A stretch of DNA of 64,000 nt from Eubacterium limosum (GTDB taxonomy: Bacteria; Bacillota; Clostridia; Eubacteriales; Eubacteriaceae): assembly GCF_000807675.2 (NCBI RefSeq), contig NZ_CP019962.1:806001-870000 (forward strand), written 5' to 3'. Each line of letters starts with the position of its first letter. Within the stretch, counting starts at the first letter, position 1. Of this stretch, positions 51,746 through 61,251 are shown in pieces. The notes under the pieces were generated by a model. That model did not search any database. It was not told the origin of the DNA and worked only from the letters and a program-made list of their open reading frames with translations. Made by a program: the position numbers and the translations under genes.

Positions 51746-53739
51746 GTTGAAGATTAACATGAGATGTATTTAAATTTTATCATTGGAGAGATTTACGCCC
51801 GCCTGTTCAAGGTTGAAGATTAACATGAGATGTATTTAAATACCGGATAACTGTCCATGGCTCCGGCTTCATCGGCGTTGAAGATTAACATGAGATGTAT
51901 TTAAATTCCTTAATCTTGCACGCGCGTACTTTTTCAATGTCCGTTGAAGATTAACATGAGATGTATTTAAATTCCCTTCTGGCCTTGGTGCACAGAACCG
52001 CAACAACAGTTGAAGATTAACATGAGATGTATTTAAATTCGGTGGATAAAATCAAAATGGTTACACGGGCTATCGTTGAAGATTAACATGAGATGTATTT
52101 AAATCGCTCTAAAATCCAGTTTTCTTGTTCTCTTATTTTTGTTGAAGATTAACATGAGATGTATTTAAATTTATTCCGAAAACCGCCCAGCTCATGGTGC
52201 ATAAGCCGTTGAAGATTAACATGAGATGTATTTAAATCATTTTCGAGCGCAGTATTTGTCAAATCCAATTCCCGTTGAAGATTAACATGAGATGTATTTA
52301 AATTTTTCGATCCCGAAACGCGGGGCTTTTCCATTATTTGTTGAAGATTAACATGAGATGTATTTAAATGAATATGGCGAAACCGATTCAAAAACCCTTG
52401 CGTGTTGAAGATTAACATGAGATGTATTTAAATAAGATATGGCAGATATCCCAAGGGCGATTAGAGCAAGTTGAAGATTAACATGAGATGTATTTAAATC
52501 CGAAAAGATCGCCCCCTACAGCTATCAGATCCGTGTTGAAGATTAACATGAGATGTATTTAAATCGCTTAAAATGCTGGATGTTATAAATCCGTCTGCGT
52601 TGAAGATTAACATGAGATGTATTTAAATTGAATATTAAATACATTCCTGTGATTATCTGTGGGAGTTGAAGATTAACATGAGATGTATTTAAATGGCTTC
52701 AAGGGTTTCCAGATTATTTATTTGAAAAGGTTGAAGATTAACATGAGATGTATTTAAATAGAATTCCGTTGACCACGTCAATAAGTGCGTTTGGTTGAAG
52801 ATTAACATGAGATGTATTTAAATTAACGCCCTTCGATCCGGTCAATATGGCCTTCTTGTTGAAGATTAACATGAGATGTATTTAAATCGAATTGATAGGG
52901 CCAGTACTCGCCGCCGTTTACTAGTTGAAGATTAACATGAGATGTATTTAAATGAAAGAGCACGGTACTGTGTCTGTACGCTCTGCGGGTTGAAGATTAA
53001 CATGAGATGTATTTAAATATATAAAGCATTCGTTTTTCAAAGTCCACACGATCCGTTGAAGATTAACATGAGATGTATTTAAATTGGCGAGTAAAGATAA
53101 GTACACCAAAGATTTCTTCCGTTGAAGATTAACATGAGATGTATTTAAATATGTAAGCGCGGTTGAAGCCGTTGCGTCTCCAGATTGTTGAAGATTAACA
53201 TGAGATGTATTTAAATGGCCATCTTTCATTCTGGCCATAAAAGAAAAAGCAAGTTGAAGATTAACATGAGATGTATTTAAATACAGTTCTTGTCAGCCAT
53301 TGGCGAGGATTTAGGGCGTTGAAGATTAACATGAGATGTATTTAAATTCAATTTTGAATAAGCGTTCAATGACCCTGCTTAAGTTGAAGATTAACATGAG
53401 ATGTATTTAAATGCGGCTTTCTGAGCTGCGACTGCTGCGGCCCTGGCGTTGAAGATTAACATGAGATGTATTTAAATAGTTTAAATCCCTCCCTTACGCA
53501 GATGGCCTGCATGTTGAAGATTAACATGAGATGTATTTAAATAAACCGTCAATGCGCCTTTTCTGTATACCGACTATAGTTGAAGATTAACATGAGATGT
53601 ATTTAAATACAGTTCTTGTCAGCCATTGGCGAGGATTTAGGGCGTTGAAGATTAACATGAGATGTATTTAAATCCAGCGGATACAATATCTCCGTCGTAA
53701 CCTTCGTTTGTTGAAGATTAACATGAGATGTATTGACTG
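51746..53739 (+). CRISPR. Type I-B CRISPR array, 30 intact repeats plus one truncated
   Basis: Thirty identical 30-base repeats begin GTTGAAGATTAACATG and end GTATTTAAAT, the first at 51746-51775 and the last intact one at 53644-53673. A 31st at 53710 keeps 25 bases and then diverges (GACTG), marking the trailer end. The 30 spacers are about 34-37 bases. The spacers at 53283-53317 and 53609-53643 are identical; all others looked different. The perfect repeats and complete cas set imply an active system. The repeat contains the small ACAT-GAG-ATGT hairpin before the 8-base handle. Confidence 0.98.
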
Positions 53740-53761
53740 CGGTGTAAGGCACTATAGGAAA

Positions 53762-53791
53762 GTTGAAGAATAATAAAAGCTATATTTATCA
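53762..53791 (+). repeat. Second decayed repeat beyond the array
   Basis: GTTGAAGAATAATAAAAGCT and the following ten bases match the array repeat at 21 of 30 positions, 22 bases after the truncated terminal repeat. It looks like an older, eroding trailer repeat. Confidence 0.5.
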
Positions 53792-53795
53792 ACAT

Positions 53796-53829
53796 AAAAA
53801 TAAAAACCGCCAGCATATGCTGGCGGTAT
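53796..53829 (-). terminator. Terminator of the acidic membrane protein gene
   Basis: CCGCCAGCAT and ATGCTGGCGG are a perfect inverted repeat; on the minus strand the stem is followed by TTTTTATTTTTATG. Confidence 0.8.
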
Positions 53830-53838
53830 AAAAAGCTT

Positions 53839-55485
53839 TTATTCTTCCTCGCCATTCTCGAACAAAGTCTCCTCATGTTCGCCGTAGAGGCTGTCCAGCT
53901 CCTCATTAAGCAGCTGGTTTGCGAGGATAACTTCTTTAATTTTCTGGACCAGGCCAGAGGCTGTCAGCAGGCAGGCTGGGATGATGATAAACCAGAACAT
54001 GTGAAACATACTGACTTCGCCGCCGGTAAAGAAGGTGTATATCAGTCCACCAAAGCATCCGAGCATGATGACAACAGTCACGATAAGGGTAGCGTTGAAG
54101 GACATATCCATGGTCAGGGCCACAAAAATGCACAGAACAAAAAGAATCAGGTAGTCCATAGCAATAAAACGTCCCGAGGACAGGGCAGTAAATACCCCCA
54201 TGCCTAGCATGGCAATAACAAATAAAATCAGGCGCAAGGAAACGGCGGAATATTTAAAGGCGCCGAGGGAAACGGCATCAACGTTTTCGTAAGTGACATC
54301 ATCCAGATTGTTATCAGAATATTCTTCCTCCGGGGCTTCATCCAATGGGAGCTCGTCAAACAAATCTTCCTTGACGGTCTCCGCAGTATCTTCAAAAAAA
54401 TCGGCAAAAGGATGGGCTGTTGCATCTTCGGGAATCGTGTCGTTGACGGTTTCCTGGAAAATATCTTCATCTTCGTCTTCGTCTGAGAAGTATTCTTCCT
54501 CAAACTCTTCGTCCTCAGGCTCGTCTTCGCCAAAAAGAATTTCCGTCTCGGAGTGCTCTTCTAAAGAGGAATCTTCGTTGTCGAAGTCTTCATCCTCTTC
54601 AAAGTCATCTTCTTCAAAAAGAGCGTCGTATTCGTCACTGTCTGTTTCAAAGACGTCGGAATCATCGGGTTCATATTCTTCGAAAGCTTCTTCATCTTCA
54701 TCATAAGCTTCAAAATCAGCTTCTTCGTTCCCGGATGTTTCCAGTGGATTGTCATCAAGAACTTCCTTGTCGACGGCGGCTCTTGCGGCCATATACCGGC
54801 TGTAAGGGATATCCTCCATTAGTTCTTCGGCTTCTTGCAGCAGTTCGTCGATTTCGGCCAGATCGGGCTCGTCAACACCGAGCGGAAGTTCCATGGGTTC
54901 TTCGTCGTGACGGATGATTCTTTCCTTTAGCAGGTCACCCGCATTATCCTGGTTTTCGACAGAAAGGGTTGGTTCAGAGACTTCAGTTTCCAGTGGGATA
55001 TCTGCAGGTATCTGAGGGGCTGCCTCGGACGGTTCTGCATCTAAAATCTCCGAATGGAATGATGGGATAGGTTCAGCCTGTGTAAGAATGACGGGATCTT
55101 CCGGCATTTCAATGACTTCAGCTGGTTCCTTAACAGGCTCTTCTTTGAAGGGCTTAACGGGGTCTGTTTTTTTTAGTTCGGCCAGGGCTTCCTCTACGCC
55201 AAGGATTTCTTCGGTGTGGAAGCCAATGATGCCGTCTTCGTGGGTTTTCTGCTGGCTCTTTAAAACAGCCTGCTCAAAAAGATCCTCAGCAGGGTCCTCC
55301 AGATAATGCCCGGAGGGTTCTGTGATGTTCTGTTTAATGGATTCCACGGGGATTTCCGCGGAATCGGTGAGATGGGATATTTTATGATCGATCCGGTCCT
55401 CAAAGGCGGAGAAAAGGGAAAAAAGATCCTTCTTTTTTTCCAGAAGCTCTTCGACTTCGCGGCTCTCTGGATTGCGTTTATCCAT
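53839..55485 (-). CDS. Acidic protein with C-terminal membrane domain, function unknown
   Basis: The 548-residue protein has an unusually long, Glu/Asp-rich N-terminal part (about residues 1-395, with runs such as EAYDEDEEAFEEYEPDD and DEDEDEDIFQE), low in complexity and likely disordered, followed by four or five hydrophobic helices (about 410-520) and a short charged tail. No signal peptide is seen, so the acidic part is probably cytoplasmic. No family is recognised. It faces the array end and lies left of the DnaA-box cluster, transcribed away from it. Confidence 0.7.
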   Translation of the reverse strand: MDKRNPESREVEELLEKKKDLFSLFSAFEDRIDHKISHLTDSAEIPVESIKQNITEPSGHYLEDPAEDLFEQAVLKSQQKTHEDGIIGFHTEEILGVEEALAELKKTDPVKPFKEEPVKEPAEVIEMPEDPVILTQAEPIPSFHSEILDAEPSEAAPQIPADIPLETEVSEPTLSVENQDNAGDLLKERIIRHDEEPMELPLGVDEPDLAEIDELLQEAEELMEDIPYSRYMAARAAVDKEVLDDNPLETSGNEEADFEAYDEDEEAFEEYEPDDSDVFETDSDEYDALFEEDDFEEDEDFDNEDSSLEEHSETEILFGEDEPEDEEFEEEYFSDEDEDEDIFQETVNDTIPEDATAHPFADFFEDTAETVKEDLFDELPLDEAPEEEYSDNNLDDVTYENVDAVSLGAFKYSAVSLRLILFVIAMLGMGVFTALSSGRFIAMDYLILFVLCIFVALTMDMSFNATLIVTVVIMLGCFGGLIYTFFTGGEVSMFHMFWFIIIPACLLTASGLVQKIKEVILANQLLNEELDSLYGEHEETLFENGEEE

Positions 55486-55586
55486 AGTCTATACCATGCT
55501 TTCGTTTATAGTTAAATTTATTATAACAAAAAGCTGAGTCAGAATAAAGTAAATTTACGAAAAAGTGACAGTATTCGTATTTAAAC

Positions 55587-55938
55587 TGTGAATAACTTAT
55601 GGTATAGTAGTAGAAAACTGTACACAAAAACACTTGTTTTGCTCGTGAAAGAAAAGCCCTAAAATAAAGGAACTGGGGATTCATCCACAGAACACACACA
55701 AAAAACTGTGGAAATGTGGATAACTTTATAAAAGAGTAATAAACAGGGACGGCAAAAAACAAAAAGGGTTCAACCGCTTAATATTACGGTCTTTTTGTTA
55801 AAATTAGGACAATCTTACACAGAGTTATCCACAATAAGTGCACAAAATCGGGAAAATTGTGGACAACTTTTGTGGAAAACGGGTGTTTTTCAAAATATTG
55901 TGGTATAGAAAGAGTGATGGAGCATAAATTGTGGATAA
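55587..55938. other. DnaA-box cluster, candidate replication-initiation or DnaA-binding locus
   Basis: Three exact TGTGGATAA/TTATCCACA boxes (55715-55723, 55825-55833, 55930-55938) and at least four one-mismatch boxes (55587, 55681, 55858, 55871) lie in 350 bases. The box at 55587-55595 is followed by TAGTAGTAG (55605-55613), resembling the DnaA-trio of bacterial origins, next to an AT-rich stretch at 55501-55570. A 22-base direct repeat beginning TGTGGATAACTTTATAAAAG occurs at 55715 and 55930. dnaA is not in the window, so an oriC role is uncertain. Confidence 0.6.
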
Positions 55939-56722
55939 CTTTATAAAAGAGAACGAGCGTTTAGAAGATTTAGGAATTAAGGGACTCAAGATCATTCAAA
56001 ACCCAAATTACTTCTGCTTTGGCATTGATGCAGTGCTGCTGTCCTGGTTTGCTTCGGGAGCGGTGCGCAAAAAGAGCCGGGTGATTGACCTGGGGACAGG
56101 AACCGGGATTATCCCGCTGCTTTTATATGGAAGAACAGGCGCTCAGAAAATCCAGGCCCTTGAAATTCAGGAGAACATAGTGGAAATGGCCGGACGCAGT
56201 GTCGCCTGCAATGGACTGGAAGAAAAAATTGAGATTATCCATGGTGATATCAAGAACCCCGGTGAGCAGGTACGACCGACCAGCTATGATGTGGTGGTCA
56301 GCAACCCGCCTTATATGAAGGTGGGGCATGGGCTTAAAAATCCTATGGAGACCAAAGCCATCGCGCGCCACGAAATTCTGTGTGGTATTGAGGATGTCGT
56401 AATTTTTGCCAAGCGGATGCTGAAGGATCGCGGCAAGCTGTTTTTAATCCACCGGGCAGACCGTCTGGCGGATATTATGAGCGCGATGCGGGATCACAGA
56501 GTAGAGCCCAAGCGCCTGCAGTTTATCCATCCCTATGCAGACAAGCCGGCTAATCTGGTTTTGGTGGAGGGAATGAAGGCAGGAAAACCTTATCTGATTA
56601 CGGAGGCACCCATTGTGGTCTACGAAAAGGATGGCCGGTACACACAGACAATCAATGATATCTATGGAACACCAGAGCCCTATGACCGGATTATCGAAAA
56701 TAAAACAGCGCCAGAGCAGTAA
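55931..56722 (+). CDS. tRNA1(Val) adenine-N6 methyltransferase family protein (TrmN6/YabB-like)
   Basis: The 263-residue SAM-dependent methyltransferase has motif I VIDLGTGTGIIPLLL (residues about 47-61) and the amino-methyltransferase motif VVSNPPYMKVG. The family methylates adenine 37 of a valine tRNA or related targets. The start is GTG at 55931, lying inside an exact DnaA box, eight bases after GGAG, so DnaA could influence its expression. A shared terminator follows. Confidence 0.85.
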   Translation: MDNFIKENERLEDLGIKGLKIIQNPNYFCFGIDAVLLSWFASGAVRKKSRVIDLGTGTGIIPLLLYGRTGAQKIQALEIQENIVEMAGRSVACNGLEEKIEIIHGDIKNPGEQVRPTSYDVVVSNPPYMKVGHGLKNPMETKAIARHEILCGIEDVVIFAKRMLKDRGKLFLIHRADRLADIMSAMRDHRVEPKRLQFIHPYADKPANLVLVEGMKAGKPYLITEAPIVVYEKDGRYTQTINDIYGTPEPYDRIIENKTAPEQ

Positions 56723-56741
56723 AGCTCTGGCGCTGTTTTTT
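56704..56741. terminator. Bidirectional terminator
   Basis: ACAGCGCCAGAGC and GCTCTGGCGCTGT pair around AGTAAA, with A and T runs, between convergent genes. Confidence 0.9.
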
Positions 56742-57711
56742 ACCCCAAACGTTTTTTGATCAGCCGGATATCGTCACCGGCAAAAACGATGTTCAGGAAA
56801 TTGCCACGGATTCTGGAAGTCAGACGCTCATCGTAGTTTTCAAGAATCTGGGGCATGGTCAGGTTGGTGGATAAAATGATTTTTTTATGCTCCTGCAGCC
56901 GGGTGTTGATCACCTCAAAAAGCTGCTTTTTACTGAAATCTGAGTAAAACTCTGCCCCGAAATCATCGATAATCAACAAATCGGCGGTAAAAAGTGGGGA
57001 ATATATTTCATTAATGGGTATATTATCATTGAAAATTTTACTCTGAATATCCTGGATCAGATGGGCGGCGGTGATATAGATAACATTGTAGCCCCGCCCG
57101 ATGAGGGCGTTGGCGACACAGTTTGACATAAAGGTTTTACCCACGCCGGGTTTGCCGGTAAACAGGTAGTTGTCATTTTGTGAGTCGAAATGCAGGCAGT
57201 AATGCTGCATTTTTTCCTTGAGACGGCACATTTTTTCCCTGGGTGAGCCATTCTGGGTTTCAATGGCTTCATCTGCGTAATAATCCGGGTTAAAGGTATC
57301 GAAATTTTCGGACTGGGCATGAACATTCAAGTCATAGTTATTAAAGGCCGCCCGGATGAGCTCCTGTTTTAAACAGGAACAGACCTGCCCGTCCACGTAG
57401 CCGGTATCCTTACAGATCGGGCAGTCGTAGCGGAGCGTCAGGTAATCCAGCGGATAGCCGTTTTCGAGCAGCAGGGCTTCCTTCTGTTTTTTTAAGGCCT
57501 CGACACTCTGGCGGAATTCGGAGATGGCGTCAGGATTTTTGCGGGATACCTCGCGGGTCATGCGGATTCCCTGAAGATTGATGGCATGGTCGAGCTCGGC
57601 GAGCTTTGGAATGGCAACATAGAGCGCCTCCTGTTTTCGCTTAAGCTCAAGCTTATTGCGGAACTGCTTTTGCTCAAAAGCATCGTAGACTTTTTTGGTT
57701 CGTTCATTCAT
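56740..57711 (-). CDS. DnaC/DnaI-like helicase loader ATPase
   Basis: The 323-residue protein has a zinc-type cysteine group CPICKDTGYVDGQVCSC near residue 95 and an AAA+ domain with Walker A GKPGVGKT and Walker B LLIIDDFGAEF. This domain order is that of DnaI-type loaders of the replicative helicase. GGAG lies eight bases before the ATG at 57711; its start overlaps the end of the DnaD-like gene by eight bases, so the two form a primosome operon. IstB-type transposition helpers are excluded by the cysteine domain and context. Confidence 0.88.
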   Translation of the reverse strand: MNERTKKVYDAFEQKQFRNKLELKRKQEALYVAIPKLAELDHAINLQGIRMTREVSRKNPDAISEFRQSVEALKKQKEALLLENGYPLDYLTLRYDCPICKDTGYVDGQVCSCLKQELIRAAFNNYDLNVHAQSENFDTFNPDYYADEAIETQNGSPREKMCRLKEKMQHYCLHFDSQNDNYLFTGKPGVGKTFMSNCVANALIGRGYNVIYITAAHLIQDIQSKIFNDNIPINEIYSPLFTADLLIIDDFGAEFYSDFSKKQLFEVINTRLQEHKKIILSTNLTMPQILENYDERLTSRIRGNFLNIVFAGDDIRLIKKRLG

Positions 57712-58723
57712 TGTCGTCACTCCATAACCAGGCTTCGTCTAACTGGTCAAGCTCCTCGTAGACCTTTTTGCGGTCTTCGCTGATCACGACGTCGCCCTTT
57801 GACTGATGATGGCCTTTTTTAGGCTCTGCGTTGATTTCTTCCAGGCTGGTATACCCCTTCTGGAACCAGCGTTTTAAAATGGCGTCTATGTAGCGGATAT
57901 CCTGCTTGCTGGAACGCTGCATGGCGGCGGTAATAATATCGCTATCAAAGTGGTAGTCGTCAGCCCAGCGGATGATCATTTCCTTTTCCCAGGCGATGGG
58001 CGCCCGGCGGAGGCCAAGATATTTGAAAACATCATAGACCAGCTTTTGTTCACCCGCGCTTTTTCGGATATAGGCGTCGGCCTCTGCAGCTTCGCGGATA
58101 TCGGCCTTGTACCAGCCCTCGGCCACGGATTTCAGGTAGTTGATAATCTGTTTTGCCGTGAAGGGCTTTTCCTTTTTACCAATAAGGTTCATGGAATATT
58201 CGACCAGAAGGATCACGGTTTCAGGCGTAAAATGGTATTCAGTAATCCAGTTTTTAAACATCTGAGTTTCTTTCTGGGTGATGGTTCGGCTGCCGTACAT
58301 CTGCTGAATTTTGGAATACATGTGGGCAACACGGGCCTCCATGCTGTCAGGGTCCTCCCTCTGGAGGACTTCCGTTTTTTTAGTCTCGGCCTCTGTCTTG
58401 GTATGGTGTGACATCAGCTTGGCAGAAATGTTGTAATAAGTGACGATGACATCTTTTGTGCCGACGTATTCCAGGGAGAGGATGCCCTCCTTTTCCCAGT
58501 ATTCCCATGCCTTGATGACATCCCCCTCGGTCAGGTCAAAAAGCTTGCTGAGTGCCAGGTTGTCAATGGGCTCAAGGGAATGGTTAAAGCAGTGCTTCAG
58601 CCCAAAAAGATACACCTTCACATAATCGCCCCGGGCGCGGGGCATATAGTGATTGATAAATATATTTTCGACTGGCGTCATAGCCATATTGTCGTTGTCG
58701 ATGATAAACTTGAACTGATTCAT
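57704..58723 (-). CDS. DnaD-like primosome protein
   Basis: The 339-residue protein has an N-terminal winged-helix part (MTPVENIFINHY, LSKLFDLTEGDVIKAWEYW) and two DnaD-type C-terminal domains (about residues 155-225 and 245-315; the second with YIDAILKRWFQKGYTSLEEI). DnaD/DnaB proteins of Firmicutes remodel origin DNA and help load helicase. Coupling with the DnaI-like gene supports this role. The ATG at 58723 follows AAGGATG. Confidence 0.87.
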   Translation of the reverse strand: MNQFKFIIDNDNMAMTPVENIFINHYMPRARGDYVKVYLFGLKHCFNHSLEPIDNLALSKLFDLTEGDVIKAWEYWEKEGILSLEYVGTKDVIVTYYNISAKLMSHHTKTEAETKKTEVLQREDPDSMEARVAHMYSKIQQMYGSRTITQKETQMFKNWITEYHFTPETVILLVEYSMNLIGKKEKPFTAKQIINYLKSVAEGWYKADIREAAEADAYIRKSAGEQKLVYDVFKYLGLRRAPIAWEKEMIIRWADDYHFDSDIITAAMQRSSKQDIRYIDAILKRWFQKGYTSLEEINAEPKKGHHQSKGDVVISEDRKKVYEELDQLDEAWLWSDDNE

Positions 58724-58913
58724 TTGGAAAACACATCCTTGATTAAAGAGTGCTCTTATTATAGCACAAAACCCTGCAGTTTTTTATCCCAATTGTATAC
58801 GAGTTGTAAATTCTTTCATTTGTTGGCTTAAAAACGGGCACTTTGGGTTGCCAATCAGTTTAGGTATGATATAATAACAAAGTTAAATGCGTGTGCGAAA
58901 GGAAGACTATTAT

Positions 58914-60191
58914 ATGGATACTTTTATCATTGAAGGAGGTCACCCGCTAAACGGTGAGGTGGCAATCTCCGGAGCAAAAAATGCAGTATTGGGTATTATT
59001 CCCGCAGCCATCCTTTGTTCCTGCTCAAGCAAAATCGATAATGTGCCCGACATTAAGGATGTCAACAAGATCGTTGCAATCCTGGAAAAGATGGGGGCAG
59101 AAATATATAGAGAAAATGATACTTTAATTATAAATACAGACAAGCCAATCAATTATGACTGTTCGGAATATGAAGAAGAAACAGGAAAGATGCGTGCGTC
59201 TTACTATCTGCTGGGAGCGCTGCTGGGCCGTTACCACAAGGCCATTGTTCCGTTGCCGGGAGGTTGTAATATTGGAGACCGCCCCATCGATCAGCATATA
59301 AAGGGTTTTGAAGCGCTTGGAGCAAAGGTGCTGATCGAGCACGGTCAGGTTAAGATGACTGCGGACCGTCTGATCGGTGCAGATATTTACCTGGATGTGG
59401 TCAGCGTTGGCGCAACCATCAACATTATGCTGGCGGCGACCCGCGCAGAAGGCATGACCATCATCGAAAACGCGGCGAAAGAACCACATATTGTGGATGT
59501 GGCAAACTTCCTGAACCTGATGGGAGCAAATATCAAGGGTGCGGGAACAGATACCATTAAGATCAAAGGTGTGGATGAAATGCATGGCTGTGAATACTCC
59601 GTCGTACCGGATCAGATCACAGCAGGAACCTATATGATGGCAGCTGCCGCAACCTGTGGCAATGTGCTCGTGAAAAATGTCATTCCGAAGCATATGGAAG
59701 CTGTCACCGCAAAAATGCGTGAAATGGGCGTCGAGATCATTGAAGAGGACAATGGTATCCGTGTCATTGGAAAAGAAAATATTAAAGGCTGTAAGGTGAA
59801 AACATTGCCTTATCCAGGCTTCCCGACCGACCTGCAACAGCCCATGGCAGTGCTCATGAGCATTGCAAGCGGACAGAGTGTTATTACTGAAAGTATTTTT
59901 GAGAACCGTTTTAAATATGTCGATGAATTGCGTAAAATGGGCGCAGAAATCGCCATCAATGGCCGTGTCGCCAACATTACCGGCGTTCCGACTTTGTCCG
60001 GGACTAAGATTAAAGCAACCGACCTGCGCGCTGGTGCTGCCATGGTCATTGCAGGGCTTATCGCCGAAGGCGAAACCCGGATTACAGATATCCAGTACAT
60101 TGACCGCGGTTATGAAAAATTAGAAAGTAATATCCGGAGCCTTGGTGGAATTATCCGCCGTGAGGCCATTGAAAAGAAAGTCGAAGACTAA
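58914..60191 (+). CDS. murA: UDP-N-acetylglucosamine 1-carboxyvinyltransferase
   Basis: The 425-residue enzyme catalyses the first committed step of peptidoglycan synthesis, adding enolpyruvate to UDP-GlcNAc. It begins [24 protein letters not shown] and contains [15 protein letters not shown] with the catalytic loop cysteine (E. coli Cys115 equivalent), so a fosfomycin-sensitive form is expected. AAAGGAAG lies before the ATG at 58914. A polysaccharide deacetylase gene follows after two bases, consistent with a cell-wall operon. Confidence 0.95.
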   Translation: MDTFIIEGGHPLNGEVAISGAKNAVLGIIPAAILCSCSSKIDNVPDIKDVNKIVAILEKMGAEIYRENDTLIINTDKPINYDCSEYEEETGKMRASYYLLGALLGRYHKAIVPLPGGCNIGDRPIDQHIKGFEALGAKVLIEHGQVKMTADRLIGADIYLDVVSVGATINIMLAATRAEGMTIIENAAKEPHIVDVANFLNLMGANIKGAGTDTIKIKGVDEMHGCEYSVVPDQITAGTYMMAAAATCGNVLVKNVIPKHMEAVTAKMREMGVEIIEEDNGIRVIGKENIKGCKVKTLPYPGFPTDLQQPMAVLMSIASGQSVITESIFENRFKYVDELRKMGAEIAINGRVANITGVPTLSGTKIKATDLRAGAAMVIAGLIAEGETRITDIQYIDRGYEKLESNIRSLGGIIRREAIEKKVED

Positions 60192-60193
60192 AA

Positions 60194-61069
60194 ATGAAGA
60201 CACGAAAAAGACGCCGTATCCGGTTTAAACCGCGGTTTTACGTGTGGGTGGCGGCGCTTGCTGCTGTGCTCATGACGGCGGTCTTTTTCATAGCCACCCA
60301 TCCGGCAAAGAAGCTTGAGAAGAACTCTCAGACAGCGCTTCAGGCGGTAGAGACTCTCCAGACCGCCCTGTCAAACGCAGCAGAAAAGGGCTCCAGCGCT
60401 TTGCAGAGCGAAGAAAGCAAAGAACAGGAGGCCATTAAAGAGCGTATCCGAAACGGTGATACTGATGGACTGAAGGTTGTTTTTATGACCTTTGACGATG
60501 GTCCCAGCGAGCATACCAATGAGGTGCTTGACATTCTGAAAAAATATCACATCAAGGCCACCTTTTTTACAAACGGCCGTGATAACGAAGTGGCAAGAGC
60601 CGCTTATAAAAGGATCGTAGATGAAGGCCACACCCTTGGAAATCACAGCTGGAGTCATAAATACGACCTTTATAAGAATCCGCCGGCCTTTTATGAGGAC
60701 GTTGAGAAGCTGGATGCATTTCAGCTTGAAGTGACAGGAAAGGCCGAGATATCCCACATGTTCAGGTTCCCTGGCGGTTCGCTCAACGCCAACGCAAAAT
60801 GTATACAGGGTATTCTTGACAGAGGTTATAACTATGTGGACTGGAATTCCTCAGCTGGTGATGGGGGCGGTAATCCCGCCAGCACCGATGCGGTTGTAAA
60901 TAAAATTATGAGCGAGGTACATCAGCATAATGTGAGCACTGTCCTCTGCCATGCAGAACTGCGGGACACCACACGGGCCGCTTTGCCCCAGCTTTTTGAA
61001 ACACTTAAAGCGGAGGGGTACACTTTTTTACCTATGGAATCAGATCTCTCGTATCCCAGACAGGTATAG
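60194..61069 (+). CDS. Membrane-anchored polysaccharide deacetylase (NodB domain)
   Basis: The 291-residue protein has a basic N-terminus, one membrane helix (about residues 15-34) and an extracytoplasmic NodB domain with motif 1 TFDDGPSEHTNEVLDIL, motif 2 HTLGNHSWSHK and motif 3 FRFPGGS, the Asp, His and Arg residues being present. It likely removes acetyl groups from peptidoglycan amino sugars, fitting its place right after murA. Confidence 0.9.
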   Translation: MKTRKRRRIRFKPRFYVWVAALAAVLMTAVFFIATHPAKKLEKNSQTALQAVETLQTALSNAAEKGSSALQSEESKEQEAIKERIRNGDTDGLKVVFMTFDDGPSEHTNEVLDILKKYHIKATFFTNGRDNEVARAAYKRIVDEGHTLGNHSWSHKYDLYKNPPAFYEDVEKLDAFQLEVTGKAEISHMFRFPGGSLNANAKCIQGILDRGYNYVDWNSSAGDGGGNPASTDAVVNKIMSEVHQHNVSTVLCHAELRDTTRAALPQLFETLKAEGYTFLPMESDLSYPRQV

Positions 61070-61086
61070 AAAAGAAAAAGTTGAAA

Positions 61087-61121
61087 AGTTCTCCCGGACC
61101 GCTAAAGTCCGGGATTTTTTT
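61087..61121 (+). terminator. Terminator after the deacetylase
   Basis: TCCCGGAC and GTCCGGGA pair around CGCTAAA, followed by seven T. Confidence 0.9.
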
Positions 61122-61251
61122 GCTGTTTTTAAGGCAGTTACGTTAAGTAAAGATTAAGTAAGATTCGATAACATGTAAGCAGCGACGCTTCTGCCTTAAA
61201 GCGCAGAAGAAGTTCTATTACCGATCGAATTTTCGATAGTAGGAGATTCGC

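Noticed and set aside
52149-53238. Leftward reading frames across the CRISPR array with repeated LNTSHVNLQ peptides
   Set aside because: They are translations of the repeats themselves; no ribosome binding site or protein-like composition.
54293-54706. Serine-rich rightward frame opposite the acidic protein
   Set aside because: It is the complement of Glu/Asp codons of the leftward gene and has no start signals.
55587-55938. Firm oriC annotation
   Set aside because: dnaA, dnaN, rpmH and parAB are not in the window, and skew could not be computed; kept as a candidate only.
56740-57711. IstB-type transposition helper
   Set aside because: N-terminal cysteine domain and coupling to a DnaD-like gene fit a helicase loader; no transposase nearby.
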